Counted from the first letter of the stretch, positions 45,328 through 58,900 are shown. The stretch: 64,000 bases of DNA from Metridium senile (GCA_949775045.1 OX459108.1:9241961-9305960), one strand, 5' to 3'. A program made the numbers and translations. The notes: generated by a model from the sequence alone, not told the origin.

Positions 45328-46786
45328 CGAAGGTTTATTTCTATACGACTAGGATATGCAGCTACGTTTCAATCAAAACAACTGAAGAAAGTTTAGTTTT
45401 ATTTCAAACAAAGGCTTTGTTACATTATAGAGAAAAACAACCCTTTTTTCATATGTTGATGAAGCAAATGAAATGAGAAGTTAGACCAGACATGCTATCA
45501 TAACTAATTATTAGTAGCTTTAATCATGGCACAGAATGCTATTGTTATTTGGGACATTTACTTACGGCGCTTAAATTGGCAAAATAGGCATACATATGAA
45601 TTAAGTAGTGTCTTAGATATCTCTGATTGGTTGGTTATTCCATCTCATGGGAATTTGTCTTCTAACTAATCTCGAGCACAATTAATTTTAATTATTAAGA
45701 GCTTTAATGAATATGTTATTTCTAACTAAGAGGGATATCTACATGTTAATATCACTGATTTCTTTGATTTTGGGCAGAGAAAATAATAATAATAATAACA
45801 ATAATAATAATATAATAACTGTATAGTTAACTTGAGAAGATTTCTGTAAAAACCATGCAAACACTCAAAAAAATCGATTTTGCTCATATTTTAACCATAG
45901 ATAGCCCTCAACATGAAACAAACCCTGATGTCTTTAGTTTTGAAAAATAATGCATATTTTACGAGAAAATCGCGAAAAACAAAAATTCGTGAAATCGCTG
46001 CTTCTAAACGCTAATTTGTCTGTCAACTTTGACGGCCTCGCACCCGTATGGCAAAATTATTCACTTATTATTGACTCCAAAATGTATTAATATTAATTAT
46101 TGCCATCTTAAGTATAAACTCCAGCATTTACAAAATTATCCAGTTAATTGAAGATATTATTCTATTTATTTTTCTATGTCAAACAGTTTTCGCCCACTTT
46201 TACCCTTATATACACTCTTAACCTTTACGTTTAGTAACCATTTATAACACTTATATACCAGATTTATACAAATATAATATACGCCACTTATCTCCACTTA
46301 CCGCACACATCCACTTCTTTCTCTTTCTCGATCTCAATATTTTTTTTATATATATTTTTAGCCTTCTTATTACACGTACATATTTTTATACTTTCACTCC
46401 ACCTACATCATTCTATTGTTACCATATATTTCCCACATTACATCGGGACTTACACAACCTACGTTTACAAGATAGGCATACACTTCTAAATAAGCACTTA
46501 AGAATTACATTGATTTACCAGATATTTATCGCATCACATCGATACTTACACTACCTACTACGTACTCAAATCCGGGACTCAAATACTTCTACACAAACAC
46601 TAGTCGTCGCTGTGTGCAAGTGAAATGCTGCTCACCAGTTCTCGACTGTGAAGTGCAGTAAAAAGGTTATAGTTTGACAACGGAAAATGCATTTGCATAC
46701 TCTACACTATTTAATGTTGGAAGTATATTTGCTTCGAGTCTGACCACGAGGGGGAGATTGACTGCGAAGGTGAGTTTTATGTCGAC
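45328..46786. other. Gene-free stretch
   Basis: Contains a small (AAT)n run at 45784-45812. Nothing else is recognised with confidence. Confidence 0.4.
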
Positions 46787-47045
46787 ATACTCTACACTAT
46801 TTAATGTTGGAATTATTCATCAAGGTCATGAATGTTTTAGCGAAGGTATTCAAATACATTTTGTCTCCCTCAATTAAGATTTGGTCAATCGTCTTAGTTG
46901 ACCATTATAGCTGGCAATGACTGAGCACACAAACGCGCTGAAAAACTCATAAAAGAGCATTAAATTGTCTTTCCCTTGAGACAACGCTAATACATTCATG
47001 ACCTTGATCATGAATACTTCCAACATTAAATGGTGCAGAGTATGA
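46787..47045. mobile_element. Foldback element around TACTCTACACTATTTAATG
   Basis: ATACTCTACACTATTTAATG, TTGGAATTATTCATCAAGG, TCATGAATG faces CATTCATGACCTTGATCATG and CCAACATTAAATGGTGCAGAG. An extra left terminus lies upstream at 46698. At 47098-47200 a 40-bp direct repeat (GTCCAGAAATAAGATGGCTT) follows. Confidence 0.65.
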
Positions 47046-47602
47046 CATAATGATAACAGACTTACTTATATAAAATTGTGAAATCACGTACGTGATTAAT
47101 CGTGAAGTCCAGAAATAAGATGGCTTCTGTAACACAGGTAGCCCAAACTGGTAAAATCCGTCATAAATCGTAAAGTCCAGAAATAAGATGGCTTCTGTGA
47201 AGATTAGTGTCGCTGCTCGCCTGGCGGCTCACAGCAATTACATATATTTTTCTTAAAAAATACCAGATATTTCTCGCATTACATTGATACTTACACCACC
47301 TACAACGTACTCAAAGTCCTCAAACACTTCTACATTCTCTCATTACACCGTGACTTACTTCACCTACAACATACGCAAACACTTCTACATAAGCACCTAA
47401 GAATTACATATATATTTTCTAAAAAAATTGAGTGATCCCGATTATCTATTGATTACAAATTGTACGAGAAAATCGGGCGATTTTTTATTTATAATATACT
47501 GAAAAACAAATTGGTACTCTGCAGAGTACAATTAACGATTTAATTTTACTCCCCTCGTCCAATCAGAATCGAGTAATTTTGTACAGTATATTGTAATATA
47601 GT

Positions 47603-47864
47603 ATACACCTATTTCAATTAACGTTGTCCATCTGGAATGGTTGATCTGAGACCGATAGCAATTCTAGGAGTTCATTAAACTGCAAATGCACTATTATAAT
47701 CACGCTTGAATATTAATGTTTACTTCTGAAATACTGTTATCTGTAATTCAGCACCATTCAAGTGTGATTAAAACAATGCATTTGGAATTTAATGAACTCC
47801 CACAATTCCTATCGGTCTCAGATCAACCATTCCAGATGGACAACGTTAATTGAAATAGCTGTAT
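47603..47864. mobile_element. Foldback MITE, ACACCT terminus, abutting the discoidin exon copy
   Basis: TATACACCTATTTCAATTAA then CGTTGTCCATCTGGAATGG is mirrored by CCATTCCAGATGGACAACG and TTAATTGAAATAGCTGTAT. Inner arms share CAGTCTCAGATC-like and CATTTGGAATTTAATGAACT-type blocks. It lies directly against the truncated end of the pseudo-exon. Confidence 0.8.
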
Positions 47865-47867
47865 GGT

Positions 47868-48219
47868 AATAGTACATGGTCGCTATTAGCGCCAAAATCC
47901 TTCCCTCCTTCATAATCTGCAAAGGAACTCCCATCCATGCCAAACTGTAGATAATAACTCTTCACCCACTCGCCCCAGTCCTGACGGCCTTGTGTTGCAA
48001 TAGCAGCTACCATGGTAACCGTGCTGAAATCGACTTGTAACCATTCTCCCATTTGGCTGACTTTGGGCGCGCATGCACCATATGCACCTGGCACGTTTTG
48101 GAAGTTCAGTCGCGCGTTGGATGGCTTGTAACTAGATGAGTACGCTGACGACGCTTTGAATGCTGAATCGGGCAGTGCTCTACTCTCAAAGCCAAGAGCG
48201 ATAGGAGCTTTGCCTTTGA
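47868..48219 (-). pseudogene. Truncated copy of the discoidin (F5/8C) exon
   Basis: On the - strand from 48219 it reads in frame as the same exon as 41173-40719: GKAPIALGFESRALPDSAF, PGAYGACAPKVSQ, GEWLQVDFSTVTMVAAIATQ and YLQFGMDGSSFADYEGG, ending after GANSD. The last ~45 residues, including the closing Cys, are replaced by foldback-element sequence. The acceptor side (AAG before GC) is preserved. PAN and EGF exons were not found near it. The reading frame is otherwise open, so decay or duplication is recent. Confidence 0.8.
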
Positions 48220-48241
48220 GAAATAGACTGATAGAAATAGT

Positions 48242-48268
48242 AAGAAGTAGAAGAAGAAGAAGAAGAAG

Positions 48269-48300
<32 letters not shown>

Positions 48301-48412
48301 GAAGAAGAAGAAGAAGAAGAAGAAGAAGAAGAAAAAGAAGAAGAAGAAGAAGAAGAAGAAGAAAAAGAAGAAGAAGAAGAAGAAGAAGAAGAAGAAGAAG
48401 AAAAAGAACAAG
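48242..48412 (+). repeat. (GAA)n array, ~57 copies
   Basis: GAAGAAGAAGA with GTA and AAA interruptions. The poly-Ser, poly-Arg and poly-Phe frames are repeat artefacts. It lies just 5' (on the - strand) of the pseudo-exon. Confidence 0.95.
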
Positions 48413-48474
48413 AAAATTCAGAAGAACAAGAACAAGAAGAACAAGAACAAGAAGAACTTGTTATCTGTCGTTTT

Positions 48475-48640
48475 AGAGCATTTTTTTCTAAAACGTTCAA
48501 AAGCTACCCAGAATGATACCAAATAAATTTAACGACAACACAGAATTGAAATATGTTCAAATTTATTTCAACAAGAATATGGATTTTTTTTCCTCACATA
48601 TCTCTACTGTAAAAGTGAATTGCTTGGGCTGCCTGCGACC
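48475..48640 (-). repeat. Dispersed repeat, family M copy 2
   Basis: Inverse of 36395-36565, about 165 bp (GCTCTAAAACG, CCCAGAATGATACCAAATAA, AGTGAATTGCTTGGGCTGCC). Confidence 0.75.
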
Positions 48641-49639
48641 AATTTAGCGTAATCTTCCCCAATAAAAATTTCGATTGTAGACAACCCGTTAAATAAACAT
48701 TGTAAAATGTTAAGTATACAACTTGTATGAAAAATGGTAATATACCAGAATATAATAGACCATGTTTTATAGAGTGCACGCCATATATCCGTGAAATAAA
48801 ACATAATATGTCTAATTGCACTATTATGTACAAACTAGTGGATAGCACTGGAGTGGAACAGTGCAAAGAACAATAGTCATATAATTAGCTGCCATCCGCT
48901 CACAACCACCTCTATACAGTTTCTTTTAAAGAAATTGACTTACTCAGTGAGCAAAACAAACAACCAAAGCTAAAAAGCAATTGACGAAGGATTATTTGGG
49001 ATATAATCCGAAACCGGTCTTGCACCCATAGCTTGCTTAATAAAGCAACGAAAATCTGTCAAGGATCTTCACAGACCTACAACTGTATAGTGTCTTAGAG
49101 AATAAATAAACACAACGACTCTTTAGTCAGTGTTGATTTCTCTCAAGTTATCTAAACATATTGATTACAACATTTGTACTGCAGTAACAAACCTAGTTGA
49201 TTACAATATCGTTTATATGATAACACAAAAAGACACTCAAACATGACTGGTCTAAAACTGGACTATATTCACCGCAATATAACACGATAACTTTATTCCG
49301 AAGAGTGTAGTTTGTGTGGCTTCGAACATACTTTAATCTCTTTTTTTTTAATTTAAATTTACAACAATTTACAAACAATAATAAGCTATAGAAATTACAC
49401 GTAAAAAAACGTAAAAAAGAAAAAAACTACTTATTTAGAACTTACAAATAATCATTTTACAATATACAAAAGAAGTATTGAAATCAATGTCAACAATTTT
49501 ATATGTGACTCTACATGGGTCCAATTCAAACTAAAGCTATGTGTAACCAAAAATAATGTTTTAATGTCAATACATTAAGCAACTGGCACTATTTGCTTGT
49601 AAAAGTTGTTTTCATGTATTTTAGTATATCCTAGCCCAT
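48641..49639. other. Gene-free stretch
   Basis: AT-rich. Several 60-90 codon frames have no domain or splice support. 48980-49080 has a repeat-like tract (ATTTGGGATATAATCCGAAA) but no second copy in the window. Confidence 0.4.
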
Positions 49640-50000
49640 TGTTTTTCGCTGGGAGTAACTGTGGATGCATCAATTTGCTTAGTTATTTGAATAACCATTA
49701 CTAAGTCGTTTCGCAGCGAGTAACTGTGGATGCAACGATTTATCGGTTATTTGAGTAACCACTTCTCAGTCGTTCTTGTAGTGAGTAAGTGGATGCATCG
49801 ATTTTCTCAGTTATTTGAGCAACCACTTCTCAGTCGTTTTTGCAGTGAGTAACTGTGGATGCATCGATTTACTCAGCTATTTAAATCTTTCGTTTTTACA
49901 ACGAGTAGATGTAGATGTATTGATCGATTTGCTGAGCCATTTGAGCCACCAGTTATTTGGCTACAAACACTCGGTCACTTTTGCAGTAACTATGGATACA
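49640..50000 (+). repeat. ~70-bp diverged minisatellite, about 5 units
   Basis: Units share GTAACTGTGGATGCATC, a GATTTACTCAGTTATTTGAG-like middle and CACTTCTCAGTCGTTTTTGC. Copies are 75-90% alike by eye. Confidence 0.8.
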
Positions 50001-50335
50001 TCCAATTGCAATCCACTGTGTTTTTATCGGTCATTTCTGTTGACAAGACAAATACATTTTAAACCAAATTAACAAAAAATAGCTGCAGATTTTTAATTGA
50101 CCCAAATTATTTACATACGAATGATGGAAGTTCTTTTAAAACAGCCGAAAATGTCTATTTCAGTAATGTTTAGTGACAAGCGTAAATAGAGATAAGATAA
50201 TTTCACTCTTTTATTATTCATGAAAGTTGAGGTTAACCGGAAATTTGTATATATTTCAACTTTGTAATTAATTTCCACTTATGGTGAACCGCATCCTAGA
50301 AAAACTAATTAATAATAGGTAAACCCGTAAAAGAG

Positions 50336-50685
50336 AGACGCGACACCCTCAATTTAGAATTAATTCTTGTCAAAAAAACAGCTACAATAGACGATTTTCA
50401 TTAATGGCCGCTCACAATTATCATAATTAATATTTAAAATTGCTGTTTTAAGAAAAAGATTGCCATCATATGATAAGCACTCACAATAAGAATAACTTGT
50501 GAAAATTTGAGAGAAAAAACGTGTTAATTTGACGACACCCTTAATTTAGGATTCTTGTCAAGAAAGCATTTACAATAGACGCGATTTTCATAAATGGCCG
50601 TCAACAATTATCACAATATTTATAATTGCTGTTTTAAGAAAGAGATAGCTATCATATGATGAGTACTCGCAATAAGAATAAACGA
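50336..50685 (+). repeat. ~160-bp direct duplication
   Basis: 50336-50502 and 50530-50685 share CGACACCCT-AATTTAG, TACAATAGACG, TTTTCATAAATGGCCG, AATTGCTGTTTTAAGAAAG and ATCATATGATGAG in order. Confidence 0.85.
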
Positions 50686-51279
50686 GTAAATTGGCAAGAA
50701 GCTATATCAGACCTCAGCAGAAAATTACATACAAATTTTTACATTTGTCATTTAGCATAACGTCTTTGGTATTTAAGCCAGAGCATCAAAACCTACCAAA
50801 CATGCCTATTTCAGATGGTTCTTTCATATGACAGTACTCCGATTTTAAAATATCTGTTCATTTGTAAAATTTATTTCCCACTATTTATGAAAGACTTAGT
50901 GGTCTACTCACTTGATTTAACTGTTGATTTAACTGTTTCAAGTACAGTTGTTGAAGTGAACGGAGAATGGCGACCATTGATTACACCGCCGTAAGGAACT
51001 GGGGGTCCTTTATATGGACCATAATATTACTAGGGGATTATCAATGCATCCATTTGTGACTGAAAACGAATAAACTGCACATGTCAGCGCAGATAAACAC
51101 TCGAATATCTTGAAAAATGTATGCGTAACCAGAACTCCGTTCGGTAGTGTTATCGTCATTCACTCTGATAACACATTTGAAATAGCTGTATTAAATGATT
51201 ATATTTTTTATAGCAATAGGAGGGAACATACATTTGAATATCTTTTCGCCACATATTTCATAGCTTTTCCTTCCATCTC

Positions 51280-51395
51280 CTTAATCTTTTTAAACATTTC
51301 AATTCTACATCTCAATTTGTGTGTTGTTTTTATTTTGTAACCCTAGAGCAGATTTGAATAGGCGCTATATAAATCTTAGTATTATTGTTGTTTTT
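51280..51395 (+). mobile_element. L2-type retroelement 3' tail
   Basis: Reads GAGCAGATTTGAATAGGCGC then TATATAAATCTTAGTATTAT, TGTTG. GGCGCTATATAAAT before a short ATT-type tail is the typical end of L2-like LINEs. No intact ORF precedes it. Confidence 0.6.
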
Positions 51396-52005
51396 TTCTC
51401 TTTCAAATCTCTATATTTCCAATTTTTGATAAGCCTGTTTTCAAAATATTAAAATGAAGAAACAAAACATCCAAAACTGCATCACTATTCTCTTAATTAA
51501 TTTAAAAAAGCATTACTAAAATAGTTTAATAATTTTTCTGCGAAATTGAATTTGTTTTTTTTTGGATCTAATTTCTTGTGATTTTATCAGTTGATAAAAT
51601 TGTGCTCTCTAATTTGACAAGTGAAGAAAGAGAATACGGAAACGGGTCCAGTCTGTTTATATAGCTAAACACACAGGTCCTTTAAAACCTTTTTAATTTC
51701 TGATAAAATCAAGTGAATGAAAAATAGAATATGGCACAAAATATAGTATTATTCTTTAAATTATCAGTGGAAATCTTTTTTGTGAAAGGTTCTCCGGACC
51801 TGCCAATATGAAAAAAGGAATTATGTGTACCTGCCGGTAGCCTTCAAAAATGGTTTTTCAAGACGATAGGGCATTCCAAAATGGCAAAAAAAAGGAAAAA
51901 AGGAAAGGATTTTGTATAGGTATATAGAGTTCTATTAAAAAAAGTATTTCGAGCTGATTGATCGCCCTAAGAAGAATGGAATAATTTTGTATATTAAGAT
52001 ATATT
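51396..52005. other. Gene-free stretch
   Basis: Nothing recognised. Confidence 0.4.
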
Positions 52006-52015
52006 TGATCATCGT

Positions 52016-52025
52016 TATCATCATC

Positions 52026-52109
<84 letters not shown>

Positions 52110-52260
52110 GTCATCATCGTCATCATCGTCATCATCGTCATCATCGTCATCATCATTTGTGTGATCTAGCTCCCACGATGAGCACCGCTCTTGGAGAAAA
52201 CACAGAGTAAAATATATGTTAAAATAAAAAAACACCATCATCATCATTATCATCATCATC
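52016..52260 (+). repeat. (TCA)n array and a partial downstream repeat
   Basis: TCATCATCATC with TCG variants at 52016-52157. The following GTGATCT..CCCACGATGAGCAC...AACACAGAGTAAAATATATG is repeated at 52263-52323, with TCA runs before each copy. Confidence 0.9.
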
Positions 52261-52789
52261 ATTTATGTGATCTCCCACGATGAGCACAGCTCTTGGAGAA
52301 AACACAGAGTAAAATATATGTTTAAATAAATAAATAAAATATCATTACCATCAACATTATCATCATCATCATAAATCAGTCTCTGTTCTGAGCTGCTTTC
52401 AGGCAGGTGGAACAATATCGTTCTTCCATTTCTCCCTCCATCTCCTCTTGGGTTTTCCCTCTTTCTTGTTCCCTCTCTCGTTGTCCACTTGGTAGCTTTC
52501 TTTGTTTATCTTCATTCTTCATTCTTGCTTACATTCTCAGGTGAAGACAGCCACAGATGCAGTCGAATAGTCATGTTTAACAAACGTTTACGCATGAAAA
52601 CCGTAGTCTTATCAGGCGCGGATCTAGAAATTTGTTAGGGGTGTCCCAATTGCAAATAAAGGGCTCTTAAGGTGTTAGGAGGTGTCCGGTCCCTAAATGT
52701 CCCTAAATGTCCCTAAAAATAGGGGGCAGATTAAAGCGCCAGGGGGTGTCCGGTGCCATTAGGGACACCTCCTAGATCCACCCCTGCTT

Positions 52790-53069
52790 ATACACCTATT
52801 TCAAACATCGTTGTCGCAAACAAAGCCACAGTCCACACTATGAAGCCTGCAAAGGATGTCGGTATTTCTTCTCGATCTATTCATAGAATATTTTGGTAGT
52901 ACATGTTTGTGTTATATGACCAAAACGAGATGTTGTTGTGGTAGATATAAATACAAATAAAAAACGTGCAATAAATCACAAATTGAGTCCATGTAACCGA
53001 CATCCTTTGCAGGCTTTAGAGTGTGGACTATAGCTTCGGCTGTGACAACGATTTTGCAATAGGTGTATA
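52790..53069. mobile_element. Foldback MITE, family I copy 2, ACACCT terminus
   Basis: TATACACCTATTTCAAACAT then CGTTGTCGCAAACAAAGCC at the left; GGCTGTGACAACGATTTTG and CAATAGGTGTATAA at the right. Inner CCTGCAAAGGATGTCGG and inverse. Closest relative 60322-60613. Confidence 0.85.
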
Positions 53070-53406
53070 ATATCCTAGATGTAAGTATCAAAGATATGCC
53101 TATTGTTCTGTTGCAATCTCAACCTGTTAAAAAAAAAAAATCTCTCGCGCTAATCAAAGTCTTTTGTTACTTCTCACCTACAATACCATATATGGTAATG
53201 GCATTCTTTTCAAGATTACATACGGTATTTCTGATACGTATTATTTTTTTCGTATTATTATTTTTACTATTTCTGTTAATCGATTGCTAGTTTTTAGATG
53301 TATACCGATAAATCATTTCTGTCTAGAAAACAACCATCGCCTTTGACAACCTTTTTGAAATGGATGTATTAAAAATTACTTTCGTGAAATTAAATGAACT
53401 AGTTTG

Positions 53407-54093
53407 CTACTCAAGCTACTTAAGGCCTGGGTTTTAAACTGATATCCGATAAAATCAATTTTGCATGTTACGGCATAAAGATCTGCAAGAAAATACTCAA
53501 ACTTGGCACAATGATAGATATTGGTGACGTTTGTGATCTTAACGTAAGTTTTTCAACACATAGTCGTCACGTGACCAACAACGTCAGAAATACGTTTTTT
53601 CGCTTTCCGGCTCCGAGTTTTACTTATAGAAAGAAAATATTTAGTTAAATATTTTAAAGTGAGGTCCCTCTATATAAGTCTGCTTGGCGATCTGGTTTTC
53701 ACTTATGGGATGTGGAGTTATTTGGAGAAATAGGGAAATTGACTTAGGTCACGTGACCTATTTCCTGTAATATCTCCTTAACAGAAAACTATAGTCACGA
53801 TCGCCAGGTAGATCCTTGTGGAGACACAGTATTGAAGTGCATTCGTTGTATTTATTTAAAGTGTTTGATTAAACTCGCGACCGGAAAAAAATAAAACTAT
53901 TTTGTCACAATAATTCACCTCTCTGGTCACGTGACCACCGAAACGGCAAACTTACCATGTAAGGTCCTTAATTTTATCAATGGCTATTTATGTGCCAAAT
54001 TTGAATCATTTCTGTTGAGTTGGTTTGGAACTATGGAATAATTTATTTTTCTTCTGGATTTGACTGCCGACCCAGGCCTTAAGTAGCTTGAGT
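53407..54093. mobile_element. ~690-bp TIR element, family K copy 1, with three GTCACGTGAC palindromes
   Basis: Ends CTCAAGCTACTTAAGGCCTG (left) and CAGGCCTTAAGTAGCTTGAG (right), about 25 bp. The interior is not a foldback. GTCACGTGAC occurs at 53566-53575, 53748-53757 and 53926-53935. A partial copy of the right half lies at 60113-60284. No transposase frame. Confidence 0.75.
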
Positions 54094-55918
54094 AAGCTCA
54101 TAATAAGTTGTGCTAAATAAAATCCCAATACGAATAAAAGACTTAGCGCAATATGATAACAATCTTAATGACGATTAAAGGATTTTTTTTAAATTGTGAC
54201 ATAATTAGTCTGACCCTTTTTTAATATTTCTTATCGGCAAAAATACAACTCTTATACTCTCTTTACGATAACTTTTTTGTGACATAAAATATTGAGGTTA
54301 CAGAGTCCACGATATAATATCAAACTTCGAATAAATTAAAGAAATAGACAAAACATAGATAAACCGAAATTAAAATAAAAAAAATGTACCTAACGCTTAA
54401 CCATTTCAAGGTCACCACAAAAAAAAATTGACGGAGCAATGATAATTAAGGGAATCTGAAAGTAGACTTCTAGACCAGTCAAGAACAAATACCATTTCCC
54501 AAGTTTCAGATAACGCTTTTTAAATAAAGCTTTTTTTATGATGTTATAATTAAAATACAAAAAAAAAAAAACAATCTTAATTTGAGGGCTAGACTGTTTT
54601 TGAAATGAAATTGTTTCCTCAAAGCCGACTCGCCGAACAAACTTTTCATTTCGTTTTCTACAATTAAAAGGTTTGACTAAAACTTATTATCTGTGTGTGT
54701 AGGAATGGCTGTTATATTCCAAAGTATCCAAAATTAAATCTTCTATTAATTATCTCCAAAAAGGAAGGATTATAATAAAATAAATGACATTTGTTCCAGC
54801 ATATGAAACTTTTTTAATTGTTGATGGTATAGGTTAAAAAATTGTTTGATTTTCTTAACACTTTTTTGTCATTTTATTTGCAAGTTTGTAATATTTTAGG
54901 AAGCGAACTATTTTCAAATCACTTTCTGTTTCTAGAGTGTCGATAATGTAAAATGCAATTCGCTTTTTGGCAATTAAGAACGCATTTTGACTTATAATTA
55001 TCTAAATGGAGATTATATCAATGAACTATATCCATTGTACATGCAGATAAACCAAAATTAGAGACTTCCTCAAAATCCTCTGAATAAAACATGCTTTTTC
55101 AATAAAGTTTCAGTTGCAAAAAATAAACAAATATCATTCAAATATAACATACATCAATTGGAAAGCTTTTGGCAGACGAGATTTTGATCCTAAAAACTGG
55201 TTAAAATTAAATTATTTTCTTCTCTAAAAGTTCTTCAGTTCATAACTAAATAAAAACATAAATAAAAAGTTATTTTGGGATACCAACTAATTGTTACAGC
55301 AAAGTTTTATTACAAACATCAAACAAATTCCAAACGCCGCGTCGTGTTTCTATTGACAAGTTTTCGGCCAAATCGATATTAAAAAAGATATTTATGTTTA
55401 TTCAAAACTAGACAAAATTAGATCATATCTACTCAAAATATTCCTTATTTTATAACGAGGCTGTTTAAGAGAAACCAAAAAAACGTTCCAACATTTTCAA
55501 TCAATTGACAAGTTATTGAGTTGTGGTACAGTATGTAAATAAAGTGGTGCTTAAAATCGTTGATAATTTATGAAAGTCGGTCACGGAGTACAATTACTTC
55601 TCTTCGCAACCACAATAGTCAACAATCACCTATCCATCAAAAGTAGTGGGGTTCATGCTGATAATTTGTAAAGCGTTTTAAAAAGAATTAGCTTTGCATA
55701 TGAATGAGCAACCTGCCGTGGTTACGACGATTTATAAAGGCACAAGCGGTAATTATAGAAAGGGATATAAGATAGATTGTCTAAGAACTGGGAAGACATA
55801 TGAATGATCAAAGTTGTTATGGTAAGAAGAGAGTCGAATCGACAGTGATAATGAGTTCTTTGGGAGATAAAAATCAAGGGTCCCACTGGATAAGCGTTTA
55901 AATCGACTAAGGAACAAA
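54094..55918. other. Upstream region of the + strand GPCR, no gene
   Basis: AT-rich with many A/T runs. No exon or repeat with another copy in the window was recognised. The GPCR promoter is expected near the 3' end of this stretch but no motif is assigned. Confidence 0.4.
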
Positions 55919-58900
55919 ATGGAGACAATACGTCGTTTTGTATGCTCTTTCCTCTTTTTTTTACTTCAAGTTTCTCACCCAGCGTGGCTGACAACAGCAG
56001 AAGGAATTTTGAAAGACGGCGATGTTATTATTGGTGCGCTTTTAACAGTTCGACACAAGAACTCGGACGATACGTGTGGCGTGTTGAAACCTCAAGGACT
56101 TGCTTATGTTGAAGCCATGTTATACGCAATAGAAACTATAAACAAGGATTCATCCATTCTGCCAAATGTGACTCTTGGGTATGACATTATTGACAGCTGT
56201 GACAGTCCTGCCTTGGCTAACAGTCTGGCGTTTGAATTTGTAACGAGAAACAAGGCTATAAAGTTAAAATACGATGTAAATGTCACGGCTGGAAGCTTTC
56301 GAAAACATTTGGGAGTCCTGCACAAGCCAATAGCAGCCGTTATTGGGACAGGAGACTCCAGCAGTTCAGTTGTTGTTGCCAGCATGCTGCATATCGGTAA
56401 CATTCCGCAAGTCAGCCCATTCGCGACAAGTGAGGAACTAAGTCTACCATATTTTAAAACCTTCTTTCGTCCCGTGCCACCGGACGGCCAGCAGGCCAAA
56501 GCCCTTGCCGACGTCGTGGACTATTTCCAATGGAAATACGTCTATGTTGTAGGAGTGGACACTTCTTACGGCCGTTACGGTGTTATGGCATTGGAAAACG
56601 AAGCTCAAGAGAGAGGCACTTTTTGTATATCCCAAATCTCTTACTTCCCTCCCTCGGGCTACCAGAAAAAGATACGAACGATAGTTTTAAAAATAAAAAG
56701 AGCTGAAAATGTCCGAGTGGTCGTGTTGTGGGGTGGTCCTACTACTTCGATACATTTCATAGAAGAGGCTGAACGACAGGGGATTTCTGGACGGACGTGG
56801 CTGGCACCGGAGGGATGGTCCGAAGCAACGCCTCTTTTCAAACCCAAATACATGCACGTAATCGGTGGCTTTGTTGGGACTAAACTTAGAAATTACAATC
56901 TAGATGGTTTTTATCGTCATTTAACAACTTTGAACTACTCCTCGGCGAGAATCCAGAACCACACTTGGTGGAGAGAGTACTGGATGCTTGAAAACAAATG
57001 TAAATCTACCAAGACTTGTGATTTTGAGAATTTTCGCATCACTAGGAAACGCTATGACGAAATGTACACAGCATATCTTGCTTACGTCATTGATGCAGTG
57101 TATGTTGTCGCGCATGCCCTTGATGCGATATACCGCTGTCATAAAACTAACATCACCGACTGCCCGAAGATAGACCCGTTTATAAACACAAAAGACATTT
57201 TACGCTATATGGCGGATATTAATTTTGAAGGAGTGACTGGCAAAGTTGAGTTTGATAAAAACGGTGATTCGATCAGTTCCGCTGCTTATGATATCGTGAA
57301 CCTCCATGGGGGTAAAAACGGACCTGATTTAAAAATCATTGGAAATTGGAACCGTGGTGCGAAGACTAGATTGAAGATTGACAACAGTAGTTTATACTGG
57401 AACAATGGTACGAATAAGGTGCCAATGTCTGTATGCAAGGAGCCTTGTCCCCCTGGATACATGCAGACAGTAACAGTAGCATGCTGTTGGAAATGCATTC
57501 GATGCCCAATGGGGTTCATCAGCAAAATATATAGTTCTACAAACTGTACAGAATGTCCCATGGATAAAAGGCCCGATCAAGATCAAAGAGAGTGCATTGA
57601 TCTTCCCGAGGTAAACATCTCATTGTATGACTCTCAGTCAATTGTCCTTATAGTGGTAGCGGGTATTGAACTACTGCTTGTCCTCTTTGTATTTATCATT
57701 GGGATTCGGTATAGGAACACGCCGATAGTCAAGTCGTCGAATCGAGAAATGAGCGTGCTGTTTCTACTTGGAATAATAGTCGGTATTGTAGCTGGAATTG
57801 TACTTCTAGCAAGGCCAACCACGATGATTTGTTACTTCATCAATCCTCTCCATGCCTTGTACTACACATTATGCCTATCCATCTTATTGGTCAAGACTAA
57901 TCGTTTGGTCCAAATCTTTGAAATCAGCTTCGTGTCTTCCAAAATAAGCCAACTTTGCAGCAGCAAAAATTCACAGTTTATGATTTTGTTCTTGCTCAAC
58001 GGCATTGCTATTGTACTAGTAACGCTATGGCATGTCCTCGACCCACCATATGTCCACATCACAATAGAGCGACTAAAGTCCAAACACTTAGGCTGCAAAG
58101 GACATCGGGAAGCTTTGGGAGTTGCGCTCCAAGCATCTTTATATGCCTATCAACTAGGGCTGTCAATCCTATGCGCATATTACGCCTTCAAAGCCAGGAA
58201 TTTACCTGCAAACTTTAGCGAGGCACGTTATATTGCCTTTGCGATGTACATGCAACTTTTATGCACAATTTGCTATGCAACACTGCAGAACAGCGTCGAG
58301 GGAAATTTTCTTACGACTTTCTCATCTGCAATCATCGTTATTAGTTCCATTGGTTTCCTTGTCTGCATGTTTGCGCCAAAGATATATATCATTCTTAAAT
58401 TCCCAGAGAAAAATACAACGGAGTATGTGAAAGCGTCAGTTGCGAATCATTCAATGGAGAAAAGCTTTACTAGAATATCTCTTAAGCCGGCTACAAGGTT
58501 CGCAGCGACTGTCGCTAAAGCCAAAGAGCAAAGAGAAGCGATTCACTCTTCTTTATCGACAATGTCGACAACCGAGGGCCTGAAAGACGACTTAAAAAGG
58601 ACAAAATCTGTTTCTTTTCATAGTATCGTAGAAGAGGTTTGGGAATCTGAAAAAAATTCCGATAGTGTTGCCAAGGAAAATAAAAAGAGCAGTAACAACC
58701 CTGGAAGTGTTGTCAAGGGAAAAGAGTGCAACAACAACCCCGGTAGTGTTGTCAAGGGGAAGGAGTGCAACAACAATCCCGGTAGTGTTACCAAGGAGGC
58801 GTGCAAAAGAAATCTAAACATTACCAGGGACACAGAGTACAACAACCCGGAACGTATTGCTAAAGAGGCATGCCTTTCCAATTTCCCCGATATTGTTACA

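Noticed and set aside
48106..48500. Poly-Phe, poly-Ser and poly-Arg proteins
   Set aside because: Frames through a (GAA)n array.
51858..52262. Poly-Asp protein on the - strand
   Set aside because: Frame through a (TCA)n array; flanks have no coding signal.
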